Shown: one piece after another, positions 32,707 to 40,853 of the stretch
Layout: the number at the start of each line of letters is the position of its first letter
Numbering within the stretch: position 1 is the first letter of the stretch
Assembly: GCA_945898215.1 (NCBI GenBank)
Contig: CAMDHY010000004.1
Location: forward strand, 1 to 46,330
DNA length: 46,330 bases
Direction of reading: 5' to 3'
From: Pseudoxanthobacter soli DSM 19599
GTDB taxonomy: Bacteria > Pseudomonadota > Alphaproteobacteria > Rhizobiales > Segnochrobactraceae
The notes under the pieces: model-generated
The model's database searches: none
What the model was told of the DNA's origin: nothing
What the model saw: the letters and a program-made list of their open reading frames with translations, nothing else
Program-made: the position numbers and the translations under genes

Positions 32707-33870
32707 CTACTTGTAGGGGTCGGCCGCGTCGCGCAGGCCGTCGCCGAGGAAGTTGAAGGCGAGGATGACGATGATCACCGGGATCACCGGCGCCATCAGC
32801 CAGGGATAGACCGTCACCACCGTGATGTTCTGCGCCTCGTTGAGGAGCACGCCCCAGCTCACCGCCGGCCGCCGCATGCCGAGCCCGAGGAAGGACAGCG
32901 CCGTCTCGCCGAGGATCATGCCCGGGATCGACAGGGTGGCGCTGGCGATGATGTGGCTGGTGAACCCGGGCAAAAGGTGCTTGCCGATGATGCGTCCCGG
33001 CGAGGCCCCCATCAGCACCGCCGCCCGCGCGTAGTCCTCCTCGCGGAGCGCCAGCAGCTTGGAGCGGACGGCGCGGGCGAGGCCCGGCCAATCGAGCAGG
33101 CCGAGGATGACGGTGATGCCGAGGTAGATCAGCACCGGGCTCCAAGTAACCGGCAGCGCCGCCGACAGCGCCATCCACAGGGGAAGTTCCGGCAGCGAGC
33201 GCAGGATCTCGATCGTCCGCTGCACGATCGTGTCGATGAAGCCGCCGAAGTAGCCGGCGAGCCCGCCGAGCACCATGCCGAGGATGATCGAGATGGCGAC
33301 GCCGATCAGGCCGACGGTGAGGGAGATGCGCGAGCCGTAGACGATGCCCGACAGCACGTCGCGGCCAAGGCGATCGGTCCCGAACAGGAAGAAGGTGCCG
33401 CCCTCGGCGGGGCAGACCAGGTGGAAGCGGCCGGGGATCAGCCCCCAGAAATTATACTTGTCGCCGAGGCAGAAGAACCGCAGCCGTTCGATCTTGCTCG
33501 TGTCGTCCTCGTAGACCCAGCGCATGTCCTCGAGGTTCACCTCCGACTTCATGCCGTAGACGAACGGCCCGATGAACTCCCCCTCGTGGAAGAGGTGGAT
33601 GAACTGCGGCGGCGCGTGCAGGTGCTGGTTGGAGCGGGTGTTCGGGTCGTAGGGCGCGATGATCTCGGCGAACGGCACCGTCAGGTAGAACAGCCCGAGC
33701 ACGAAGAGCGAGATCACCGCCAGCTTGTGCCGGCGGAAGCGCATCCAGATGATGCGCCACTGCGACGCCTGGAAGTAGCGCTCCTGTTCGGCCGTCAGAG
33801 CCTCCGCCTCGTAGGCGTCGAACGGCTCCTTGTCGACATAGTGCCCCGAGCGGGGCGGCTCGGCGCTCAT
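32707..33870 (-). CDS. Oligopeptide-type ABC importer permease (DppC/OppC/YejE-like)
   Basis: A 387-residue membrane subunit. A cytoplasmic N-terminus with FQASQWRIIWMRFRRHKLA precedes the first helix (VISLFVLGLFYLTVPF). An unusually long external segment of about 100 residues follows, up to the conserved GTDRLGRDVLSGIVYGSRISL. Four or five helices follow, and the cytoplasmic EAA loop is present (REEDYARAAVLMGASPGRII). ETALSFLGLGMRRPAVSWG near the C-terminus is the DppC signature. The start overlaps the stop of the partner permease by four bases. Last gene of the importer operon. Confidence 0.9.
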   Translation of the reverse strand: MSAEPPRSGHYVDKEPFDAYEAEALTAEQERYFQASQWRIIWMRFRRHKLAVISLFVLGLFYLTVPFAEIIAPYDPNTRSNQHLHAPPQFIHLFHEGEFIGPFVYGMKSEVNLEDMRWVYEDDTSKIERLRFFCLGDKYNFWGLIPGRFHLVCPAEGGTFFLFGTDRLGRDVLSGIVYGSRISLTVGLIGVAISIILGMVLGGLAGYFGGFIDTIVQRTIEILRSLPELPLWMALSAALPVTWSPVLIYLGITVILGLLDWPGLARAVRSKLLALREEDYARAAVLMGASPGRIIGKHLLPGFTSHIIASATLSIPGMILGETALSFLGLGMRRPAVSWGVLLNEAQNITVVTVYPWLMAPVIPVIIVILAFNFLGDGLRDAADPYK

Positions 33871-34892
33871 GCCGTCCCCCGTCGCCCGAAGCGGATGCGC
33901 GGATCGACGACGGCGAGGAGGAGATCGGAGACCAGCATGCCCACGAGCGTCAGCACCGCCACGAAGAGGAGAATGAAGCCCGACAGGAACTGGTCCTGCG
34001 AGCGCAGGGCGTCGAGCAGCACCGGGCCGACCGTCGGCAGGTTCAGCACCACCGAGACGATCACCGAGCCGGAGACGAGCGACGGAATGAGGTTGCCGAT
34101 GTCGGCGATGAACGGGTTGAGTGCCATCCGCAGCGGGTACTTCAAAAGCAGGCGGCGCTCCGTCAGGCCCTTGGCGCGCCCGGTCACGACGTACTGCTTG
34201 TGCAGTTCGTCGAGGAGGTTCGCCCGGAGCCGCCGGATCATCCCCGCCGTGCCGGCCGTGCCGATGACGATGGTCGGCACGATCAGATGGGCGAGGATGG
34301 AGCCGAGCTTGTCGAGAGACCACGGCGCGTCGATGTACTTCGGATCCATCAGGCCACCGATCGACAGCCCGAACCAGCGGTTCGACAGGTAGAGCAGGAT
34401 CAGCCCGAGCAGGAAGTTCGGGATCGCGAGGCCGAGATAGCCGAGGATGGTGAAGCCGTAGTCGCCCCAGCTGTACTGCCGCGTCGCCGAGTAGATGCCG
34501 ATCGGGAACGACACCACGTAGACGAAGATCACCGTGGCGACATTCAGCACGACGGTGAGCGGCAGCGTCGGGCCGACCACCTCGGCAACCGGCTTCTCGT
34601 ACTCGAACGACCAGCCCCAGTAGCCCTGGATCAGGCCGTTGAAGCCGTCGGGACCCGGCCAGATGCCCACCCAGATGCCAAAGCGCTCCAGGAATGGCCG
34701 ATCGAGGGCGAACTGCGAGCGCAGGAACTCGATCTTCGCGGCCGCAGAGGCCTCGCCGGAGGCCTTCAGCTGCGCGATCTGGTTGGTCAGGTAGTCGCCC
34801 GGCGGCAGCTCGATGATGAAGAACGTCAGGAAGGCGATGACGAACAGGGTCGGGATCATCCCGAGCACGCGCCGGACGATGAAGAAGAACAT
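33867..34892 (-). CDS. Oligopeptide-type ABC importer permease (DppB/OppB/YejB-like)
   Basis: A 341-residue membrane subunit starting FFFIVRRVLGMIPTLFVIAFLTFF, the usual DppB first helix, then PPGDYLTN. An external segment with FGIWVGIWPGPDGFNGLIQGYWGWSF precedes the core helices. The EAA loop is KQYVVTGRAKGLTERRLL, and the C-terminus ends with the typical LLLAVVDPRIRFG. It pairs with the DppC-like permease to form the channel. The gene starts five bases after the binding-protein stop. Confidence 0.9.
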   Translation of the reverse strand: MFFFIVRRVLGMIPTLFVIAFLTFFIIELPPGDYLTNQIAQLKASGEASAAAKIEFLRSQFALDRPFLERFGIWVGIWPGPDGFNGLIQGYWGWSFEYEKPVAEVVGPTLPLTVVLNVATVIFVYVVSFPIGIYSATRQYSWGDYGFTILGYLGLAIPNFLLGLILLYLSNRWFGLSIGGLMDPKYIDAPWSLDKLGSILAHLIVPTIVIGTAGTAGMIRRLRANLLDELHKQYVVTGRAKGLTERRLLLKYPLRMALNPFIADIGNLIPSLVSGSVIVSVVLNLPTVGPVLLDALRSQDQFLSGFILLFVAVLTLVGMLVSDLLLAVVDPRIRFGRRGTA

Positions 34893-34897
34893 CCCTC

Positions 34898-36799
34898 TCA
34901 GCTCCGGCCCGTGCCGGCTTCATCGAAGAAGAACGTGTCCATGCCGTAGACACCGAAGTTCGCGCCGGGGTCCCAGCCCCAGACGCCGTCCTTCGGCACG
35001 TTCTGGAGCTTGTCCTTGACGACGATCGGCTGGCGCACCTCGGCGACGAGGCCGATGGTCAGGACCTCGTCGACGTGGGTGTCGAGGATGGCGTGCCAGG
35101 CGGCCGCCCGGTCCGCCTCGGCCACCGCGCCGAGCCAGGTCTTGTAGGCGTCCATCAGCTTCTGCGCCGGCGCGTAGTCGATCTTCTCGCCGTTCGTCCC
35201 CTTGCTGTCGACATAGGCGCCCCACGCCATGCCGGTCAGGAAGGCCGAGTCCGACGGCACCCGCTCGGCCGGCGACATGTCGGCGGTGGCGACGCCGTTG
35301 TCGTAGCCGGAGAACACCGTCATCACGAGATCGCCGCCGAGCGCCCGGTTGCGGACGTTGTCGCGGTCGGAGGCCTTCTCGAAGGCGGCGACGCCGATCT
35401 CGCGCCACGTCTCGGCGACGAGTTGCAGCGCATCGCTCTCCTCCTGGCTCTCGCCCGAGGTCTCGACGATGATCTCCAGCGGCCGGCCGTCCGGCATCAG
35501 CCGGATGCCGTCGCTGCGCCGCTGCGTCAGGCCGATCTCGTCGAGGAGAGCGTTCGCCTGCGCGACGTCGTAGCCCGTCCACTTGGTGCGGTAGTCCTCC
35601 TTGAAGAGCTCGCTCTGCGCGAGCACCGCGTTGTTGCTCGGCACGCCGAAGCCGAAGAACAGCGTGCGGTTGATCATGTCGCGGTCGATGCCGAGCGACA
35701 GCGCGCGGCGGAAGCGCACGTCGCGCAAGAGCGTCCGCCAGGTCGGATCCTTCACCGTCAGGTTCGGATAGATCGCGATCTGGTTGGCCTTGGCGCTCGG
35801 CCACAGCAGCGTGTGGTACTTGGCGTTAGCCTGGCCCTTCTTGAGGACGGTGATGTCGGAGAAGCCGAGGTTGCGCGCCTGCAGGTCGACTTCGCCGGCC
35901 TGCGCCTTGGCGGCGATCAGCTTGCCGTCGGCCACCGTCATGACGACCTCGTCGGCGTAAGGCAGCTGGTGGCCGGCGGTGTCGACGCGGTGGAAGTAGG
36001 GGTTGCGGCGCATCACCAGCCGCCGGTCGCTCGCCCCCTTCGAGGGCACCCACGGCTGCAGCGACGGCAGGTCTGGGTTGGTGGCGTTGTACATCTCGTC
36101 GAGCTGGTTGTGCAGCTGCGCCCAGTTGCGCACCTGCTTTCCCTGCACGAGCGCGGCGATCTTGCCCTCCTCGCCATACTTCCGGTGGAAGTTCTTCAGG
36201 TAGTGTGCCGGCCGGTAGATGAAGGGATCGGCGGCGGCGGCGAGCGCCGGCAGGAACAGCGGGTTCGGCGCCGCCCAGGTGAATTTGACCGTCTCGGCGT
36301 CGACGACCTCGAAGGCCGGCATTTCGCCGTTGACGAGCATGAACGGCTCGGGTCCGGAGGGCGACAGCTCGGTATTGGTGGCGATGTCCTCCCACCAGTA
36401 GCGGATGTCCTCGCTGGTGAAGGGCGCACCGTCCGACCACTTGTGGCCCTTGCGCAGGCGCAGCGTGAAGACCCGGCCGTCCTCGACGTCCACCGCCTCG
36501 AGGATGTCCGGCTTCAGCTCGAACTTCTCGTTGTAGCCGACGAGGCGCGCATAGCCCCAGACGTTGATCAGGCGGGCGTCCTTGGCGCGGCCGATCAGCG
36601 TCTGGATGGCGCCGCCCGGATGGCCGACCTTGCGGCCCTGCGCCTCGAGGTCGACGACGAGCGGCACCTGCGGCAGCCGTTCCGCGATCGGCGGAAGGCC
36701 CTTGCCCTCCAGGCTCGGCGTCTCGACGAAATCGAGCGCGGCGGCGGGAGCGGCGAGCGACAGCAGCAACGCCGCCGCGGCCAAAGCACGAACCACCAT
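34898..36799 (-). CDS. Periplasmic substrate-binding protein of a peptide-type ABC importer (SBP family 5)
   Basis: A 633-residue exported binding protein. The signal peptide is residues 1-21 (MVVRALAAAALLLSLAAPAAA). Family 5 features are FTLRLRKGHKWSDGAPFTSEDIRYWWEDI, VKFTWAAPNPLFL, VRFRRALSLGIDRDMIN and GYDVAQANALLDEIGL. Family 5 proteins bind peptides, but also sugars, opines and other solutes; its length over 600 residues and the pattern of its permeases resemble alphaproteobacterial importers for non-peptide solutes as well. The ATG shares one base with the stop of the ATPase gene (TGATG), implying coupled translation. Confidence 0.92.
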   Translation of the reverse strand: MVVRALAAAALLLSLAAPAAALDFVETPSLEGKGLPPIAERLPQVPLVVDLEAQGRKVGHPGGAIQTLIGRAKDARLINVWGYARLVGYNEKFELKPDILEAVDVEDGRVFTLRLRKGHKWSDGAPFTSEDIRYWWEDIATNTELSPSGPEPFMLVNGEMPAFEVVDAETVKFTWAAPNPLFLPALAAAADPFIYRPAHYLKNFHRKYGEEGKIAALVQGKQVRNWAQLHNQLDEMYNATNPDLPSLQPWVPSKGASDRRLVMRRNPYFHRVDTAGHQLPYADEVVMTVADGKLIAAKAQAGEVDLQARNLGFSDITVLKKGQANAKYHTLLWPSAKANQIAIYPNLTVKDPTWRTLLRDVRFRRALSLGIDRDMINRTLFFGFGVPSNNAVLAQSELFKEDYRTKWTGYDVAQANALLDEIGLTQRRSDGIRLMPDGRPLEIIVETSGESQEESDALQLVAETWREIGVAAFEKASDRDNVRNRALGGDLVMTVFSGYDNGVATADMSPAERVPSDSAFLTGMAWGAYVDSKGTNGEKIDYAPAQKLMDAYKTWLGAVAEADRAAAWHAILDTHVDEVLTIGLVAEVRQPIVVKDKLQNVPKDGVWGWDPGANFGVYGMDTFFFDEAGTGRS

Positions 36800-38670
36800 C
36801 ACACGGCCTCCCTGACCGGTGCGCCCACGGCCAGTCCCGGGGCACAGACGAAATGGCCCGGCCGCATCTCGACGAGGTCGGGACGAACGCCGGGCAGGAC
36901 GCGGAACGGCTCGGGCCATTCCGCCGGTTCGGATGCACGCGCCGCCGACAGCGCCGCGAAGTCGAGCCGGTTGTCGAGGCTCGCCTCCGGCACCGCCGTC
37001 AGCAGGGCGCGCGTGTAGGGGTGGATCGGGTCGGTGACCAGCGCGCGGGTCTCGGCAAGCTCGACGAGCCGACCGCGACACATCACGGCGATGCGGTCGG
37101 CCATGTAGTCGACGACCGCCAGATTGTGGCTGACGAACAGATAGGTCAATTGCAGCTCACGCTGCAGATCCTTGAGGAGGTTTAGGATCTGCGCCTGCAC
37201 TGAGACGTCGAGGGCCGACACCGGCTCGTCGCACAGGATCAGTTCCGGCCGCAGTGCCAGGGCGCGGGCGATGCCGATGCGCTGGCGCTGACCGCCGGAG
37301 AACGAGTGCGGGTATCGCCGCAGCATGCGCGGGTCGAGCCCGACGAGCCGCATCAGCTCGCGCACGCGCTGTGCCAGCTCTTCTTCCCCGCAGATCCGGT
37401 GGATGACGAAGGGCTCGGAGATGATCTCGTTCACCGACATGCGCGGATTGAGCGAGGAGAACGGGTCCTGGAATATCAGTTGCACCTTGCGCCGGTAGGC
37501 GAGCAGGTCGGCGCCCTTCAGCGTGCTGACGTCGATGGGTCCGCGGCCGTCGTCGAACAGGATGCGCCCGGAATCGATCGAAACGGCGCGCAGGATGGCG
37601 AGCGCCGTCGTCGTCTTGCCGGAGCCCGACTCGCCGACGAGGCCGAGGCACTCGCCGCGCTTGACGGAGAAGCTGACATTGTCCATCGCGCGCGGCAGTT
37701 CCGCTGGCTTCGCCCCGCGTCGCTGGCCGAACGCCTTCGTCACCGCCTCGACCTGCAGGATCGGACCGGCGTCTGCCCGCACGGGCTCACGGGCTGCATG
37801 CAGGAAGCCGCCGGCCTGCGGCTCGATCGGCCGGATCGGCACCAGCTTCTCGCCCGGCTCCATATGGAAGCGCGGCACGGCGCGCAGCAGCGCCTTCAGG
37901 TAGTCGTGCTGCGGATCGCGGAAGATCTCCTCGACCGGCCCCGATTCCTTGATGCGGCCGTGGTAGATCACCACCACCTCGTCGGCGATGTTGGCGACGA
38001 CGCCGAAATCGTGCGTCACCATCAGTACCGACATCGCCAGCTCGGCCTGCAGGTCCTTGATGAGCTTGAGGATCTCGGCCTGGATCGTGACGTCGAGAGC
38101 CGTCGTCGGCTCGTCGGCGATGAGCAGCGCCGGCCGGCACAGCAGCGCCATCGCGATCATCGCGCGCTGGCGCAGGCCGCCGGAGAGCTCGAACGGATAG
38201 GCATCGACGGCCCTGCCCGGATTGGGGAACTGCACGAGGCGCAGCATGTCGAGGGTGAGGTTGCGCGCCTCGTCGCGCCCGACGCCGCGATGCAGCCGCG
38301 CCGATTCGCCGATCTGGTCGCCGATCGTGTGCAGCGGCGACAGCGACGTCATCGGCTCCTGGAAGATGATGGCGATGCGATTGCCGCGAATGGCGCGCAT
38401 GGCGCTGCCGGTCCGGTCGAGGCCGGCGATGTCGACCGGCTCCCCTCCCTCGGGATCGCGAAACTGGATGTGGCCACCGACGATGCGGGCCTTCGAGGGC
38501 AGCAGGCCCATGATCGCCTGCGAGATCACCGACTTCCCCGAGCCCGACTCGCCGACCAGGGCGACCGTGCGCGACGCCGGGACGACGAAGGAGACGTCGT
38601 CCACCGCCCGGACGATGCCGTCGTCACCGCCGAACTCGACCGTCAGACCCTCGATCGACAGGACGTTCAC
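36799..38670 (-). CDS. Fused double ATP-binding subunit of the peptide-type ABC importer (DppD-DppF/YejF-like)
   Basis: A 623-residue cytoplasmic protein with two complete ABC ATPase domains. The first has Walker A GESGSGKS (40-47), the Q-loop IIFQEPMTSLSP, signature ELSGGLRQR and Walker B LLIADEPTTALD. The second has GESGSGKTT, LIFQDPFSSLNP, FSGGQRQR and LILCDEPVSALD. A linker with cysteine-poor DppD C-terminal sequence lies between them. The GTG start at 38668-38670 is preceded by a strong GAGGGAGGGG; a longer frame adds only eight residues. First gene of the importer operon, with the adenylate cyclase gene 101 bases upstream on the same strand. Confidence 0.93.
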   Translation of the reverse strand: MNVLSIEGLTVEFGGDDGIVRAVDDVSFVVPASRTVALVGESGSGKSVISQAIMGLLPSKARIVGGHIQFRDPEGGEPVDIAGLDRTGSAMRAIRGNRIAIIFQEPMTSLSPLHTIGDQIGESARLHRGVGRDEARNLTLDMLRLVQFPNPGRAVDAYPFELSGGLRQRAMIAMALLCRPALLIADEPTTALDVTIQAEILKLIKDLQAELAMSVLMVTHDFGVVANIADEVVVIYHGRIKESGPVEEIFRDPQHDYLKALLRAVPRFHMEPGEKLVPIRPIEPQAGGFLHAAREPVRADAGPILQVEAVTKAFGQRRGAKPAELPRAMDNVSFSVKRGECLGLVGESGSGKTTTALAILRAVSIDSGRILFDDGRGPIDVSTLKGADLLAYRRKVQLIFQDPFSSLNPRMSVNEIISEPFVIHRICGEEELAQRVRELMRLVGLDPRMLRRYPHSFSGGQRQRIGIARALALRPELILCDEPVSALDVSVQAQILNLLKDLQRELQLTYLFVSHNLAVVDYMADRIAVMCRGRLVELAETRALVTDPIHPYTRALLTAVPEASLDNRLDFAALSAARASEPAEWPEPFRVLPGVRPDLVEMRPGHFVCAPGLAVGAPVREAV

Positions 38671-38771
38671 GAAGCAGGCCCCTCCCTCGCACACCGCTAC
38701 TCTAGACGGCCTATTCCTATCGTGACAGCCTCACGGCGCAAGCTACGAGAGAGTACGAGGGAGCTGAGGCC

Positions 38772-40724
38772 CTATTCCGCGGCCATCGCGCCGGGCGGGG
38801 CGCCGGTGTCGGGCGGAAGGATGCGGCGCACGTCGACGGCGCCCGAGCGGCCGCGCAGCACCGTGGTGCCGACGTCCGCCCACCGCACCGTCGGATCGAC
38901 GTTCGTGAGCGCCTCCACCGCCTCGGCGCTGGCGAGGATGACGGCGTCCTCGTCCGGTGCGACGGACTTGCCCAGCGCCTCGAGGCGGGAGGCGACGTTC
39001 ACGGTGTCGCCGATGATCGTGTAGTTGACGCGGTCGGCGGCGCCGAGGTTGCCGACGATGACGGGGCCGAAGTGCAGGCCAATGCGGATGCGCAGCGGCG
39101 GCGTCCCTGCCGCCCGTGCCTTCGCCGCCTCTCGGCCGACGCACTCCGCCATGGCGATCGCCGCCCGCGCCGCGCACGCCGCGCCCTCCTCGGCGTCGTC
39201 GCCGACCCAGACCGCCATCAGCCCGTCGCCCATGAACTTGTCGACGGTACCCTGCTGGTCCTCGACGCAGCGCACGATCAGCGAGAAGTGCTCGTTGAGA
39301 AGGCCCGCGACCTCCTCAGCCGACATCGTCTCCGACAGTGCGGTGAAGCCGATGATGTCGGTGAAAAGGATCGTCCCCTGGCGCTCGTGCAGCCGCGTCG
39401 CCTCCTGGAACCCGAGCCGCACTAGCCGGCGCACGAGGCTGCGGGGCACATAGACCGCGAACGCCTTCAGGGCGGAGAGCATGCCGTTCACCGCCGTCGA
39501 GACGTCGTCGAGCTCGGCGATGCGGCTGCGGGGCAGTTCGGGCGCCTCGTCGATCTCGAAGCGCTCGATGTGGCCGGCGACGGCGTGCAGCCGGTCGAGC
39601 GAGCGGGCGATGCGGCGGGCGATCAGCACGGCGATGACCACCGCGACCGCGATCGACAACATGCCGATGGCAATCGACCCGTAGAGGCGGCGGATCTCGG
39701 CGATCACCTCCTCCTGCGGCTGGTAGCGCCCGACGATCCACGGCACCGACCCGAACTGCCGCATCTCCCGGGTCATCACGACGAACGTTCTGCCGTCCGC
39801 GAGCTCCACCTCGCCCACCTCGACACCGGCGGCCTTGGCCTTCGCGAAGTTGTCGAAGAGCTGCCGATCGGCGATCCTGGCCAGCACCTCGTCGCCGGCT
39901 TCGGCGAGTGGCACCACAGTCTCGTCGGTTCCGAGCTTCTCCTGGAGACCGAGCGCGCGGCCACGCGAGTGGGCGAACACCGCATCCGGCCCATAGAGGA
40001 TGAAGTTCGTGCCGCCGCCGTCCTCCGCGGCGTCGCGCACCGCTTCCGACAGCATCGCCGTGCTGACCGCGGCGACGAGATAGCCCGTGATGACGCCGTT
40101 CTCCACCAGTGGCGCGCCGACGTTGATGAAGCTGTCGTTCTCGACAAACACCGGGGTGCCCCAGAAGCTCTTCTCCTCAGGATTGAGGCGCTCCAGGGCG
40201 GTGCGGACATCCGGCTGGTCGACGTCATTGGTGTCGATCGGGTGGAGCCGGTCGTCACGGTCCCGGTACATGCCGTCGTAGCGGAAATCGCGATCGTAGA
40301 AGACCAGCGCATCGAACACGTCTGACGTCGCCAGCACCCCCGCCGCGACGGAGGTCCGGTCCTTCTGTGTGTCGAGCGACAGGCTGCCGTCGGCGAAGAG
40401 CGCAGCGATCTCGCGCACGGCCTCCTCGCCGGGACGCATGTGCGCCTCGACGCGCTCGCTCAGCGCGCGCATCGTCAGGATGGAGTTGTCGTTCAAGAGC
40501 GCGAAGGTGTTCGAGTAGTTCGATAAGGCCGTCAGCCCGAGCACAAAGGCGAGGGCGACCAGCATCAGGCCGCCATAGGCGAGCCCGAGCAACAGGACCA
40601 TCGGCATTCGAAAGCGCCGCCGGCGTTCCGCCACCGCTTTTGCCGTTCCCGCCACCCGAAGTCCCTTCTCCACGGCCCCGCCCGATGCGTGACGCGCTCC
40701 CGATCGCCTCTGCTGGACGCCCAT
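38772..40724 (-). CDS. Membrane-bound class III adenylate/guanylate cyclase with extracellular sensor and HAMP
   Basis: Up to 650 residues. One helix near 40-65 and another near 350-375 bracket an external Cache-like sensor region (SDVFDALVFYDRDFRYDGMY, VGAPLVENGVITGYLVAAVS). A HAMP-like linker follows (ARRIARSLDRLHAVAGHIERFEI). The C-terminal catalytic domain has LFTDIIGFTALSE (metal Asp456), VDKFMGDGLMAVW (Lys496, Asp500) and NYTIIGDTVNVASRLE. The Lys and Asp base-recognition residues favour ATP over GTP. It should make cAMP at the inner membrane in response to an external ligand. The start is uncertain: an in-frame GTG at 40671-40673 (633 residues) is an alternative. Divergent from pepN. 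Confidence 0.9.
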   Translation of the reverse strand: MGVQQRRSGARHASGGAVEKGLRVAGTAKAVAERRRRFRMPMVLLLGLAYGGLMLVALAFVLGLTALSNYSNTFALLNDNSILTMRALSERVEAHMRPGEEAVREIAALFADGSLSLDTQKDRTSVAAGVLATSDVFDALVFYDRDFRYDGMYRDRDDRLHPIDTNDVDQPDVRTALERLNPEEKSFWGTPVFVENDSFINVGAPLVENGVITGYLVAAVSTAMLSEAVRDAAEDGGGTNFILYGPDAVFAHSRGRALGLQEKLGTDETVVPLAEAGDEVLARIADRQLFDNFAKAKAAGVEVGEVELADGRTFVVMTREMRQFGSVPWIVGRYQPQEEVIAEIRRLYGSIAIGMLSIAVAVVIAVLIARRIARSLDRLHAVAGHIERFEIDEAPELPRSRIAELDDVSTAVNGMLSALKAFAVYVPRSLVRRLVRLGFQEATRLHERQGTILFTDIIGFTALSETMSAEEVAGLLNEHFSLIVRCVEDQQGTVDKFMGDGLMAVWVGDDAEEGAACAARAAIAMAECVGREAAKARAAGTPPLRIRIGLHFGPVIVGNLGAADRVNYTIIGDTVNVASRLEALGKSVAPDEDAVILASAEAVEALTNVDPTVRWADVGTTVLRGRSGAVDVRRILPPDTGAPPGAMAAE

Positions 40725-40853
40725 CTGGGCGGCAGCAAGGCGGACGGACGGCCCGGCGCTGGCGAACCATCGTCCGCCGGACTACATCTCACCGGAACGG
40801 GACCCGACGACGCCCCGACACGTGATGCCTCGACACTTGCAGCAGGATCGACG

